A stretch of 64,000 nt of DNA from CADEED01 sp963711635 (lineage in GTDB: Bacteria > Pseudomonadota > Gammaproteobacteria > Steroidobacterales > Steroidobacteraceae): assembly GCA_963711635.1 (NCBI GenBank), contig CAVQEZ010000019.1:1-64000 (forward strand), given 5' to 3'. The translations under genes were made by a program, and so were the position numbers. Below, in pieces: positions 18,345 to 28,046 of the stretch. The first letter of the stretch is position 1. Every line of letters begins with the position of its first letter. The notes below the pieces were generated by a model that was given only the letters and a program-made list of their open reading frames with translations, searched no databases and was not told the DNA's origin.

Positions 18345-18683
18345 TCACTCGCGGCGCAGCAGCACCGAAGCAATCAGCGCGACTGCGGCACCGGCCGCGG
18401 CACCATAGGCGATGGCTCTCCAGGGATTGTCATGCACGTACGTGTCCGTGACACGTGCGGCATCGGTGGCGGCACCGCGCACGCGTGTGCTGGCATCCGC
18501 CAGCCTGACCTTCGCCTGGCTCACGGTACGCAACACTCGCTGGCGCACAGCCTCGGCAGCCGCGCCGCCCTCTTCACCCAGCGTCTTCAGCAGCTCTTCT
18601 GCCTGCGTGATGACGCGATTCAGCTCGACCACGGTCGACTCGGTGGCGCGCGCTCCGTTCTCTAACTTGGCCTGTATGCTCAT
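18345..18683 (-). CDS. DUF883 (ElaB/YqjD-like) membrane-anchored protein
   Basis: 112-residue protein of the ElaB/YqjD/YgaM group: a soluble helical part (VVELNRVITQAEELLKTLG; SQAKVRLADASTRVRGAAT) and a C-terminal membrane anchor (NPWRAIAYGAAAGAAVALIA, then SVLLRRE). Related E. coli proteins bind ribosomes and attach them to the inner membrane in stationary phase; that role is inferred here. The ATG at 18683 is fixed by a perfect AAGGAGGA site just upstream. It precedes the DUF4142 gene on the same strand. Confidence 0.88.
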   Translation of the reverse strand: MSIQAKLENGARATESTVVELNRVITQAEELLKTLGEEGGAAAEAVRQRVLRTVSQAKVRLADASTRVRGAATDAARVTDTYVHDNPWRAIAYGAAAGAAVALIASVLLRRE

Positions 18684-18968
18684 CGCTTCCTCCTTCAGTG
18701 TGGTTATCCCACGATAAAGCCTCGCGGCGGGTGTGCGTGTCAGTGCTGGAAACTCACGACCCTCGCACGCGGAGCTTGCGCCTGTGGGCGCATGCCGACA
18801 ATTCGCAATAACCGTCGCAATTGCCGTCGCCTTCGGGAATTGCACGGTCGGTGGCGTCTGACGCCGCATCCGCATCTAGTCCGCGGGCGCGGCCCGCGCC
18901 GCTCGCGCAGCATGCTTCCGGCGAATGATTGCCATTCGAACCCATTCCTTTTCAGGAGATGAAACGTG

Positions 18969-19364
18969 ATGAAGACATACAGCAGCTGGACTTTGGCAGT
19001 AGCCGCAGCGGTGGGCCTTTGCGCGCTCGCCGGCTGCAATCAGCGTGAGTCGGCCAACGAGACCGCGAAGGACGTCGCCGAGGAACGCCAGGACGCCAAC
19101 GAGAACGTGGCCGAAGAGCGCCGCGAGGCGGCCGATACCGCGATGGAAAACACCGAGGATCGCGCGGCGGCCGAATACGACGTGGCGGTAGCGCAGGCGG
19201 ACGGCCAGCGCAAGATCGCCCAGGAGAAGTGCGAGACGATGGCGGGCGACGCGCAAAAGGCATGCAAGGACCAGGCTGATGCCACGTACGAATCGGCCAA
19301 GGCGCAGGCGCAAGCCACGCTGGATGCCGCCAAGCGCTCAGGCTCGGCTGCCCCGGCCAATTGA
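18969..19364 (+). CDS. Small helical lipoprotein
   Basis: 131-residue predicted lipoprotein: signal and lipobox VGLCALAGCNQ, then an almost wholly charged Ala/Glu/Asp-rich helical region (AKDVAEERQDANENVAEE, AEERREAADTAMENTED) likely to form a coiled coil, and two cysteines farther on (EKCETMAGDAQKACKDQAD) that may pair. A ribosome site AGGAG lies 10 bases before the ATG; a GTG three bases earlier is an alternative start. No named family recognised. It is divergent from the DUF883 gene and precedes a DUF4142 gene, suggesting an envelope stress function. Confidence 0.75.
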   Translation: MKTYSSWTLAVAAAVGLCALAGCNQRESANETAKDVAEERQDANENVAEERREAADTAMENTEDRAAAEYDVAVAQADGQRKIAQEKCETMAGDAQKACKDQADATYESAKAQAQATLDAAKRSGSAAPAN

Positions 19365-19491
19365 AGGTAAATGACACGCGCCACGACGGGTGATGCCCAC
19401 CTGCGAGACCTTTGCATAGTCGTGGCTCGTGGCAGTCCGTCCGGCGGCAGCTAACTACTGTCGCCGGACGTCTTTGAGAGGAGCAAGACAC

Positions 19492-20161
19492 ATGAACACC
19501 ACCAGGATCGCAGCGGGCTTCGCGCTCGCCGGCATTGCGGCGCTGGCCCCCGCATGGGCCGTGAGCCTGGCAGCCACCAGTCCCGGCGCAGCCGTTGCCC
19601 GAAGGCGGCATGAATGCGGCGGCTCCGCTGGCCATCGAAAGCTGGTCGGCCGGCAGCGCCTCGCTGGTGCCGCTCATGGCCACGGACCTGCAGGCCGGTC
19701 ACGTCGCCAGCATCGACGCACCGGCGGATGCTCCGGCCGGCGCGGTCGGCAAGCCCATCGACGACGTGGCGTTCGTCAAGCAGGCCACCGAGAGCGGCCG
19801 CAAGGAAGTCAACGCGGCGCGCGACGCGCTGCCGCAGCTCAAGAACCCGGAATTGAAGCGCATCGCGGAAATGCTGGTGAGTGATCACAGCAACGCGAAT
19901 GCGAAGCTGTCGAAGATCGCCGAGTCCAAGGGCTGGCCGCTGCCGGCGCCGCAGCCGGCCGCGCCGCCCGCCGCGGGCACGGCCGCCAGCAACTTCGAAG
20001 CCAAATGGACCGCCGACATGATCGCGGGACACGAGCGCTCGGTGGCCTTGTATCGCGCGCAGGCCCAGGGCGGCGAGGACAAGGATCTGCGCCAGTACGC
20101 GCGCGACACCCTGCCGACCATCGAACATCATCTTGCAGAGCTGAGGAGTTTGCAGAAATGA
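19492..20161 (+). CDS. DUF4142 domain protein, frameshifted
   Basis: Second DUF4142 protein. The signal peptide (TRIAAGFALAGIAALAPAWA) is read from ATG 19492, which follows a GAGAGGAGC ribosome site. Near 19600 the frame changes by one base and the mature domain continues: DDVAFVKQATESGRKEVNA, ELKRIAEMLVSDHSNANAKL, KIAESKGWPLP, DMIAGHERSVALYRAQAQGG, DTLPTIEHHLAELRSL. Joined length is about 222 residues. It is about the same fold as the product of 17774-18334. Its stop overlaps the ATG at 20158, and the next small gene follows directly. Confidence 0.8.
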
Positions 20162-20178
20162 CCAGCCAGGAAGGGAAC

Positions 20179-20382
20179 ATGCTGACCATGCGTATCATCA
20201 AACTACTCGGTATCGCCGGCGTGGCGGTGCTCGCGGCCGCGTGGATGGCCGCGCGCGTGCAGCGCCGCGAGCAGGAAGAGCGCACCCGTCTCAACGAGCA
20301 GATCGAGAGGGAACGCTGGGAAAGCGAAGGAGGCGCAAGCCACTCGGGCCCCGCGACGCAAAGCGCGGTCACGGCGCACTGA
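20179..20382 (+). CDS. Small single-pass membrane protein
   Basis: 67-residue protein with one N-terminal membrane helix (IIKLLGIAGVAVLAAAWMAA) and a highly charged cytoplasmic tail (RVQRREQEERTRLNEQIERE). The start at 20179 is preferred because AGGAAGGGA lies five bases upstream; ATG 20158, overlapping the stop of the DUF4142 gene (ATGA), would add seven residues. A strong intrinsic terminator follows, so this is the last gene of its transcript. Function unknown. Confidence 0.65.
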   Translation: MLTMRIIKLLGIAGVAVLAAAWMAARVQRREQEERTRLNEQIERERWESEGGASHSGPATQSAVTAH

Positions 20383-20397
20383 AGCGCCCGGACAGAG

Positions 20398-20431
20398 GGG
20401 CGGGTCCGCTGGACGCGGATCCGCCCTTTTT
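20398..20431 (+). terminator. Rho-independent terminator
   Basis: A 12-bp GC-rich stem (GGGCGGGTCCGC / GCGGATCCGCCC, one G-U pair) with a five-base loop is followed by TTTTT. It lies 16 bases after the small membrane-protein gene and separates it from the convergent MscS-like gene. Confidence 0.9.
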
Positions 20432-20436
20432 ATTGT

Positions 20437-21318
20437 CGAGGGCGGCGGCCTCTCCGGGGGGCCTTCGGTGCCGCTCTGGGCGCGATCGATCATCGTGACC
20501 GTGTTGCGCGGCTGCTGGATATCGTCTTGTCGAAGGCATGCTTGAGCCGCATCAGGAACTCGCGCTTGACGTTGGCCTGTTCCAGCGCCTGGACCTTCAT
20601 GCGTGCACGCAGCGTGATCCGCGGCGTTCCAGCTTTCGATGCCGGCGATGTCCAGGTCCTCGAGAATCTTCGGACCGAACACGGCGTGCGCACGCAGCTG
20701 CGCACCGATGTCGCGCATGACGTCGATGACGGGCGCGATGTCCTGGTCGAGCGCGATGGTCACGTCCACCACGGCGTACGCGAACGTGCGACTGGAACTG
20801 GTGACCACGCCGATCTCGCCATTGGGCACGAAGTGCACATTGCCCTCGTAGTCGCGCAGCTGCACATAGCGCAGCGTCATGTCCTCGACCAGACCGCTCT
20901 TGCCCGCGATCTCGACCACGTCACCCTGGCGGATCTGGTTCCGGCCAGCAGGAAGAAGCCGCGAAAAAAATCCTTGACCAGCGACTGGGCACCGAACGCG
21001 ATCGCGATGCCGGCCACGCCGGCCGTGGCCAGGAACGGCAGGATGGAAATGCCCAGCGTATTGAACATCGCCAGCGTCGCGATCGCGGCGATCAGCATGG
21101 TCGCGAGCTTGCGCAGCACATTGCTGACCGTGGCCGCGCGCTTCCTGGCCTCGACGTCGTGCGCATGGGAAGCGGTGAACTTCTCGAGGCCGCGAGATCA
21201 GCCGGCGCGCGATGAACACCAGGATGAAGGTGACGGCCAGGATCGCGGCGATGCGTCAGCCCGCCTGGATCCAGTCCACCGCGTTGAACCATTGAACGAC
21301 CTTTTCTTCGTGATCCAT
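20437..21318 (-). pseudogene. MscS-family mechanosensitive channel, frameshifted
   Basis: Inner-membrane small-conductance mechanosensitive channel that relieves turgor. Recognisable parts, in order: start MDHEEKVVQWFNAVDWIQAG; a membrane segment; the pore-lining region MLIAAIATLAMFNTLGISIL and AGVAGIAIAFGAQSLVKDFF; the beta domain RQGDVVEIAGKSGLVEDMTL, RYVQLRDYEGNVHFVPNGEI; and the C-terminal alpha/beta domain DVTIALDQDIAPVIDVMRDI. The frame changes near 21255, 21200, 20940, 20620 and 20530, so the exact end is unclear: one frame stops at 20490, another at 20437. AQSLVKDFF is the MscS signature. Convergent with the stress genes at 18969-20382. Confidence 0.8.
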
Positions 21319-21385
21319 CGAGCGCTCCGTAGCTCCGCGGGACGCGCACGTTAGCGCAATGCCGCCGCCGCTGCATGGCCCTCTC

Positions 21386-21728
21386 CTACAGGGCGCCGTC
21401 AGCCGCGTCCGAAGAGGCGTCGGACAGCCGCGCGATGATGATGGAGCCGTGAACTCCAGGGAAGGAAAGGGTCTCCAAGGTCATCCTGCTCGGCCGGCTT
21501 CGTGTGCGCGCAGGCCTTGTTAGGACCGGCGCGCCCGCCGAAGCCATCGGGACCGAGGCTGGTCGCCGATCCGACGCCCATCCGGACCTGGCGGACATGC
21601 TCGACCAACTGCGCCCGCGCGCCACGCGAACTGCGCTTCGAGATGAATCACAGGCACGATGCGGAGGCCTATCCACTGGCCGCGCGCGAGGCAGTGGTTT
21701 GCCTGGCCGTGTACCAGCCGGACCGGGA
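21386..21728. other. No convincing gene seen
   Basis: Between the MscS and DUF421 genes. Short open frames exist on both strands (for example 21502-21732 plus and 21399-21608 minus), but none has a ribosome site plus a recognisable domain. The stretch may contain the lost C-terminal part of a frameshifted neighbour. Confidence 0.4.
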
Positions 21729-22255
21729 CTAACGTCCGCCGACGATCGCGGCTTTGCGGCGTGCGCGCGGCTTCGTCGCCCGCTTCGCGCTTGAATGATG
21801 CTGATCTGGCCGTCGCCCTCGAGGTAGGCCATTTTCACGCCGGACAGTTGCTCGATGCCCTGCTCGCGCAGCTTTTCCTCGAGCTCCTGCATGGTGATGT
21901 ACTCGCGCCGCATGTTGCGCAGCTGCAGCCACGCCGTCGCGAACCAGCGTGAGCCGCGGCGGCGTCGCAAAACGGCGCACCAGCTCGAATCGCCATGAAA
22001 GCAAGTCCAGCAGCCAGTTCCACCCACGATGGTCAGCACCAGGATGGCGCCCTCGGCGAAGGTGTCGTAGCCGCCGGACATGGCGTTCTGCGCCGCGTCG
22101 GCCACGATCACCAGCAGCAGGATGTCGGCGATGCCGACCGCGCCGACGTCACGGCGCAGGATGAAACGGAAGATTGCGAACAGCAGCCAGTAGACCAGCG
22201 TGCCGCGCAGCACGAGCTCCAGCACCGGAACATGGATTGCGAACAGATCCGCCAT
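21729..22255 (-). CDS. DUF421 (YetF-like) membrane protein, frameshifted at the 3' end
   Basis: Inner-membrane protein of the DUF421/YetF family: three N-terminal helices (VYWLLFAIFRFILRRDVGAV; IADILLLVIVADAAQNAMSG; FAEGAILVLTIVGG) and a cytoplasmic domain with NMRREYITMQELEEKLREQG, SGVKMAYLEGDGQISII, the conserved end of this family. Near 22010 a disturbed patch (GCWTCFHGDSSWCAVL) and near 21790 a further base change move the frame; the family-like C-terminus ends at 21729 in a second frame. Function unknown in the family. Confidence 0.75.
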
Positions 22256-22295
22256 GTCCCTGTGTGTGCTCCTGCCGCGCGGCGTGATACTCTGG

Positions 22296-22567
22296 TCAGC
22301 GCACGCGTCGGCGCGTGATCAGGTTGACGATGGCCAGCAGGATGACCGCGCCGAGGAATGACACGAACAAGCCTGCCGATGACTGATGTCTCCGGAATTG
22401 ATCGTGCCGGCGCCCACCATTGGCCCGATCAGCCAGCCGCCGAGCAGCGCACCTACGATGCCCACCACGACGTTGAGGATGATTCCCTGACTGCCGTCGT
22501 GCCGCATCACGAGGCTGGCGAGCCAGCCGATGACACCACCAATCACTAACCACAAGATGAAACCCAT
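22296..22567 (-). CDS. GlsB/YeaQ/YmgE family stress membrane protein, frameshifted
   Basis: About 90-residue inner-membrane protein (transglycosylase-associated protein family). Glycine-rich helices MGFILWLVIGGVIGWLASLV, GIILNVVVGIVGALLGGWLI, and after a one-base frame change near 22375 SFLGAVILLAIVNLITRRRV. The start is fixed by an AAGGAGA site. The family is induced by general stress in several bacteria; no biochemical function is known. A TGGCACG element lies about 50 bases upstream (22617-22623, minus strand), but the matching -12 element is poor. Confidence 0.88.
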
Positions 22568-22653
22568 GTTTGTCTCCTTAGTCCCGATTCAAACGACTCA
22601 CCGAAAGACGCGACACCGTGCCATCACGGTTGGACGCGCGATATCGACCCAGA

Positions 22654-23731
<1,078 letters not shown>

Positions 23732-23735
<4 letters not shown>

Positions 23736-24628
23736 GGTGAGCCCGCGGCCTGGCGGCCGGGAATCGCGCGGTCATCGTTGGAAACGACGATCTCCACGCG
23801 GCGGTTCAGCTGCCGGCTGCCGGCATCCGTGTTGCTGGCCTTGGGGAACTCCTCGCCATAACCCATGGCGCGCACGCGCTGCGCGTCGATGCCGCGCTGG
23901 ATGATGGCCATGGCCACCGCGTCGGCGCGCTTCTGCGACAGCTCCAGGTTGTAGTCGTCGCTACCCTGGTTGTCGGTGAAGCCTTCGATCTGCACCTTGC
24001 GCTCCGGGTTCTCGCTCAGAAACGAGGTGATCTGTTCGATGGAGCGTGCCGCACCCGGCTTCAATTCGGCGCGGCCGGTGTCGAACAACACGTCGCCGAG
24101 GGTGAGCACGATGCCGCGCGAGGTCTGCGAGGCCTGCAGCTCCTCGAGCTGCGCCGCCAGCCGCTGCGATTCGGCCTGAGCTCGTGCTATCTGCGCCTGC
24201 GCATTCTGCGCCTCGCCGCGCGCCTGCTCGGCCGCGGCCTTCGCCTGCTGGGCTTCGCCCTCGCGGGCCGACAACAGGATCTGCTGCCGGTCGACTTCGC
24301 CAGCCTTGATGCGCGCCGTGGCCACCTGCTCATGCGCGCGTTGCTCGGCGATGCGCGCCATCTGGGTGGCTAGATAGGCGTAGTGCGATGCCACCTTGTC
24401 GGTGGCGCCCTTGTCCTTGGCCGCACCCTCGGCGTTGATCAGCAGCTTGCGCGCGCGGTCCAGCTCGGTGGCCGCGTACTTTGCGACGTTGGGGTCGGCT
24501 TCGGCATGCGCCACGGCGTTGCGCGCTTCGGGCAGCAGGCCGCCATCCTTGGGCGCGGTCTCGCAGCCCGAAAGCGCTAACAAAGTGACGATCGAAGATG
24601 CGGTGAGCGCGGCAATAGTGCGTTTCAT
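23732..24628 (-). CDS. OmpA-family lipoprotein with DUF4398-like region
   Basis: 298-residue outer-membrane lipoprotein. Lipobox LLALSGCET, a DUF4398-like helical part (EARNAVAHAEADPNVAKYA, ATELDRARKLLINAEGAAK), an Ala/Gln/Glu-rich coiled coil (AAAEQARGEAQNAQAQIARA), and a C-terminal OmpA/MotB peptidoglycan-binding domain: VLTLGDVLFDTGRAELKPGA, RKVQIEGFTDNQGSDDYN, LELSQKRADAVAMAI, GYGEEFPKASN and NRRVEIVV. A GAGGAG site precedes ATG 24628. Follows a DUF4398 lipoprotein gene and is coupled by overlap to the sigma-54 activator, so the activator may monitor or serve envelope state. Confidence 0.92.
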
Positions 24629-24699
24629 GTCGGGCTCCTCTAATTCGGTGGGGTTGGTGTGGAAGGGGCTGCGGCGTGACCGGCGCGGCACCCGAGCTG

Positions 24700-25062
24700 T
24701 TACGCAGCGCTTCGTTGCGCAGATCGCGCAGGCCCGCATCCATCTCGGTTGACGAGCTGTTGCTGCTGCTTGGCGCGCGCGGTGGACTCGGCCAGCTGCG
24801 CATCGACTTCCGCCTGGTCGGCCATGCGTGCGGCGACTTCGGCGTCGCGTTTATCGGCGGCGGCCTGGGCCGCGGCGAACTTGTTGCGCGCCGTGGTCAG
24901 CTCGACCTGCGCGAACTGCGCGGCCTGCGCCTGCTCGGCACGCTCGACCGACGTCTTGGCCACCGCGAGCTTGTCCACCGGCATGGGCGTGGAAGCGCAG
25001 GCGACGATGCCGAACGCCACGACGCACCACAGGGCATTGCGAATTCCATTTACGGTGATCAT
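24700..25062 (-). CDS. DUF4398 lipoprotein
   Basis: Small lipoprotein: signal and lipobox AFGIVACAST, then a helical Ala/Glu/Lys-rich DUF4398 domain (DKLAVAKTSVERAEQAQAAQ, FAAAQAAADKRDAEVAARMA). The last about 15 residues (NRDGCGPARSAQRSAA) are probably out of frame: one base less near 24748 gives VNEMDAGLRDLRNEALRNSS, which resembles the family C-terminus. It lies before the OmpA-like gene on the same strand, and the two share the DUF4398 region; such pairs are common in Gammaproteobacteria. Confidence 0.8.
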   Translation of the reverse strand: MITVNGIRNALWCVVAFGIVACASTPMPVDKLAVAKTSVERAEQAQAAQFAQVELTTARNKFAAAQAAADKRDAEVAARMADQAEVDAQLAESTARAKQQQQLVNRDGCGPARSAQRSAA

Positions 25063-25064
25063 GA

Positions 25065-25338
25065 CTACCCTCGCCCATTGATGTCGGTTAAGTCAGCGTC
25101 GTCATCGACAATCAGATCCACCTCGTCGAACTCCTCGACGCCCAGCTTGCGTTCCCAATTACGCAGCTGCCGCTCCGCCTCGTCCTTGTGCGATGCCATA
25201 TGCTTTCTGTATGCGCCCGACCAGCTGTTCGCGTCGGCCGGCGATCACGTCGAGTTCATCGTTGGTGAGTCGACCCCAGCGCTCCCGGACGCGATCCCGC
25301 CAATGTGCCCAGTTGCCCGAAATGCGATCCCAATCCAT
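25065..25338 (-). CDS. CsbD-family stress protein, frameshifted
   Basis: Small cytoplasmic CsbD-like protein: MDWDRISGNWAHWRDRVRER, WGRLTNDELDVIAGRREQLV, GRIQKAYGIAQ. A single extra base near 25187 moves the frame; in the next frame the expected end DEAERQLRNWERKLGVEEF follows, then an acidic tail (DEVDLIVDDDADLTD) and stop at 25065. Joined length is about 91 residues. The stop lies three bases before the DUF4398 start, so it probably heads the CsbD-DUF4398-OmpA-activator transcript. CsbD proteins are general stress proteins of unknown mechanism. Confidence 0.82.
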
Positions 25339-25444
25339 GGCCGCTCCGTGCAGGCGAATACCGCTGAAAATATTGTGAAATTCGAGCCCCCGGCCCGCGA
25401 GCGGCATGCACCGGGTATGACGTGGGAGTGTCGCGGCGCCGTTG

Positions 25445-26828
25445 TCATCGTTTGTCCGACAACGCGGTGCGCGGCGCGCGCGCCTGCGCGCGCCGTCGCT
25501 GGTACAGCTCCATGAGGGGAGCCGCGGAAATTCCGTGCACGATGATCGAGGCGGCGATCACGGTGAAAACGCAGGACATCAGCTCCACGGCGGCGCCGTA
25601 GCGGATATCGTGGCTGGCGACATACACGGCGTAGTACACCGAGCCGATGCCGCGAATTCCGAACCAGGCCAGCAGTCGCCGCGGTGCGCGCGCCGTCGGA
25701 TCGCCGACCACACCCAGCCATACCGACAAGGGGCGGATCACGACGAACAGCAACGCCGCGATCAGCAGGCCCTGCAGCGACCAGTAGCCGGTCGAAATCA
25801 TGGCGCCCACCAGCAGCACGATGGCCACTTCGACGATGCGTTCGAGCTGCTCGTTGACGTTGAGCATGCTGGGAGTGAGCGGTGGTTTGTCGGCGGCCTG
25901 GCTCGAGACGGCGTGGATGTCATCGGCGCGCCGCAGCGCCAGCCCCGCGGCGAACACCGCCAGGAAGCCCAGCGTATGCGCCGCCAGCGCTGCGCCATAA
26001 CTCAGTCCGATCACGCCTAGCAACAGGAACTCGTCGAAGATCACCGCATCGCGCCGCCAGGCGCGCAGCCGCCGCACGCCGGCCGCGACGCCCACGCCCA
26101 CCAGGAAACCGATGCCGAGCCCGCCGACCGTGCCCCACACCAGGTCGATGGCGAACCACCGCAGGCCGAAGCTGCCAATGTCGTGCAGGCCGAGCAGTCC
26201 GAGGCCGAGCAACACGAATGGAAACGCCGTGCCGTCGTTCAGGCCGCCTTCGCCGGTGAGCGCGAAGCGCAGCGTGTCGCGATCGTGCGCGCTGCGCAGT
26301 TGCACGTCCGAGGCCAGCACCGGATCGGTGGGCGCCAGTATCGCGCCCAGCAGCAGCGCCATGCCGGGCGACAGCCCGAGCAGCCAGATGCCGGCCGCGG
26401 CGACTGCCGGCGATGGTCAGCACCATGGATACGGTCGCGAGCCGCAGCGGCAGACTCCAGCGCCAGTCACCGATCGGCACGCGCAACTTGATGCCGACGG
26501 TGAACAGCGCGATCAGCAGCGCGACCTCGGTGATGGTCTGCAGCAGCTCGAGCTGCCGCATCGGATGCAGTTCCAGCGCATTGAACGCCGCCGGCCCGAG
26601 CGCGAATCCCACCAGCAGGTAGATCATCGCGAGACTCACCGGCAGCCGGTCGAGGAATCGCCCGAGCAGAGCCACCGTGATCAGCAATACGCCGACGAGC
26701 AGAAACCAGAATGTGCCCACCGATCGAGCCTGCGGCCGCGCGGCCGGCGCCGCGCTAAGAAACCGCCGACACCGGTGTCGGCGCATGCCGTTGCGCTCTG
26801 TCGGCGGGCGTGCGCGCGCTCTTCCCAT
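25445..26828 (-). CDS. Cation:proton antiporter (CPA family), frameshifted
   Basis: Inner-membrane Na+(K+)/H+ exchanger with about 12 helices: FWFLLVGVLLITVALLGRFL, LAMIYLLVGFALGPAAFNAL, LLQTITEVALLIALFTVGIK, then after a frame change near 26400 LLLGAILAPTDPVLASDVQL (the TDP motif typical of CPA proteins), LTGEGGLNDGTAFPFVLLGL (conserved acidic site in GEGGLNDG), and AWFGIRGIGSVYYAVYV. Joined length is about 455 residues. The initial 37 residues look non-coding; a GTG just before GTFWFLL (about 26720) may be the real start. Ion specificity cannot be read. Confidence 0.85.
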
Positions 26829-26900
26829 GTCACCAATGGGCGACCCATAAGTGCCTGTTTGTAGTTAGGTTGGCGTGGGCGTGTCGCCGCGCTGCGCCGC

Positions 26901-26938
26901 CCGGAAGTGCGATTGTCGCGGCGCGCAAGCACTTCTGG
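26901..26938. promoter_or_regulatory. Inverted repeat upstream of the antiporter
   Basis: CCGGAAGTGC (26901-26910) pairs with GCACTTCTGG (26929-26938) with one mismatch around an 18-base loop, in the 220-base gap between the divergent antiporter and EF-hand genes. Could be an operator or transcript hairpin; no factor can be named. Confidence 0.3.
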
Positions 26939-26997
26939 CCTCGTGCGGGAACCCCCGTCGACGGCTAAGTGTCTGATCGCTAACTACCTCGGCCCGG

Positions 26998-27014
26998 TTG
27001 GCACGCAACCTGCT
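26998..27014 (+). promoter_or_regulatory. Sigma-54 promoter of EF-hand gene 1
   Basis: TTGGCACGCAACCTGCT matches the -24/-12 consensus TGGCACG-N4-TTGCW at all but one position. GG (27000-27001) and GC (27012-27013) are separated by exactly 10 bases. The expected start of transcription near 27025 leaves a leader of about 25 bases containing the AAGGAG ribosome site before ATG 27050. Confidence 0.75.
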
Positions 27015-27049
27015 GTATCACTATCGACTGAAACGAAGGAGATCACGTG

Positions 27050-27328
27050 ATGAAAACCAGATTGCTCGCCGCGACCGTTGTCGCATTGATTCCGCTGGCG
27101 GGAGTGGCCGCGGAAAATACCAAGACTCCGGATCCCGCCACGCCGGCGGGCCAGACCGGCTCGTTCGACACGCTCGACGCGAACAAGGACGGCCGTATCT
27201 CCATGCCCGAGGCTTCGGCCGATCCGAAGCTGGTCGAGAGCTTTTCCAGCGCCGACAAGAACGGCGACGGCTATCTCGACGCGTCCGAGTACAGCAGCAG
27301 CAGCTCCCGCACCGATCCGCAGCGCTGA
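27050..27328 (+). CDS. Secreted EF-hand calcium-binding protein 1
   Basis: 92-residue exported protein: signal peptide MKTRLLAATVVALIPLAGVA, then two EF-hand loops, DANKDGRISMPE and DKNGDGYLDASE, each with Asp/Asn/Asp at 1/3/5 and Glu at 12. ATG 27050 is chosen over the GTG three bases earlier for its spacing to AAGGAG. A paralogue with the same layout lies at 33208-33504. Both have sigma-54 promoters at the same distance. Likely a periplasmic calcium-binding or sensing protein; partner unknown. Confidence 0.9.
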   Translation: MKTRLLAATVVALIPLAGVAAENTKTPDPATPAGQTGSFDTLDANKDGRISMPEASADPKLVESFSSADKNGDGYLDASEYSSSSSRTDPQR

Positions 27329-27343
27329 GCCGCGGTAGCGTGG

Positions 27344-27373
27344 CCCCGCGCGGCCGTTCGAGGCCGCGCGGGG
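27344..27373 (+). terminator. Strong hairpin after EF-hand gene 1
   Basis: Perfect 12-bp stem CCCCGCGCGGCC / GGCCGCGCGGGG with a six-base loop, 15 bases after the stop codon. No T-run follows, so it is either a weak intrinsic terminator or a 3' stabilising hairpin. Confidence 0.55.
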
Positions 27374-27457
27374 TTCAGGGCCATCCTCGAACCCGAGAGT
27401 GACCAGGCCCCGTTGCATTCGCGTAGTATTGCCCCGCCGGTAGTTTGGAGGGGCTGA

Positions 27458-28042
27458 ATGGACGAATCTCTCGAGAAGGCGCTTCTCGACATGGAGGCGC
27501 GCGACCAGGCGTTGCGTGCCGAGCTCACCGCCTCCGGTGAGCTCGATGAGAAATATCACCCGCGACTCGAAGAGCTGCACCGTGCGCACGCCAGCCGGCT
27601 GCGCCAGATGATCGCGGTATTCGGCTGGCCGGGCGTGGACCTGGTCGGCGAGAAAGGCGCGCAGGCGGCGTGGCGCATCGGGCTGCACTCCATCTCGGAC
27701 CCGGGCTTCATGCGCCAGTGCCGCGACCTGCTGGATGCCGCCTCGCAGAACGGCGACGTGCCGCGCTGGCAGTACGCCATCATCGACGATCGCATCCGCG
27801 TCTACGAGGGCCGGCCGCAGCGCTACGGCACGCAGCTGCGCAATGGACCGAATGGGCTCGAGCCGCACCCCCTCGAGGACGGATCGCGCGTGAACAGCAT
27901 GCGCATGCAGGCCGGCCTGCCGCCGCTGGCGCAGACCCTGGCCAAGGCGCGCGCGGCCCAGCCGCAGGTGCCACCCGAAGAGCAGGCCCGGCGCGATTCG
28001 GCGGAGCTTGTGTTCCGTCGAACTGCCGGCTGGATCGGCTGA
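27458..28042 (+). CDS. DUF6624 family protein
   Basis: 194-residue soluble protein resembling the DUF6624 family: LEKALLDMEARDQALRAEL, RLRQMIAVFGWPGVDLVGEK, GAQAAWRIGLHSISDPGFMR, QYAIIDDRIRVYEGRPQRYG and TQLRNGPNGLEPHPLEDGSR. The HGAxxAW-like and DR-Y-GKPQ-YGTQ motifs are conserved in the family, but no activity is known. No signal peptide. A GGAGGGG site precedes the ATG. Convergent with the MFS gene, whose end is four bases away. Confidence 0.75.
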   Translation: MDESLEKALLDMEARDQALRAELTASGELDEKYHPRLEELHRAHASRLRQMIAVFGWPGVDLVGEKGAQAAWRIGLHSISDPGFMRQCRDLLDAASQNGDVPRWQYAIIDDRIRVYEGRPQRYGTQLRNGPNGLEPHPLEDGSRVNSMRMQAGLPPLAQTLAKARAAQPQVPPEEQARRDSAELVFRRTAGWIG

Positions 28043-28046
28043 CTCG

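Noticed and set aside
22617..22623. Sigma-54 promoter before the GlsB-like gene
   Set aside because: TGGCACG is present at a suitable distance, but the bases at the -12 position read CG rather than GC at correct spacing.
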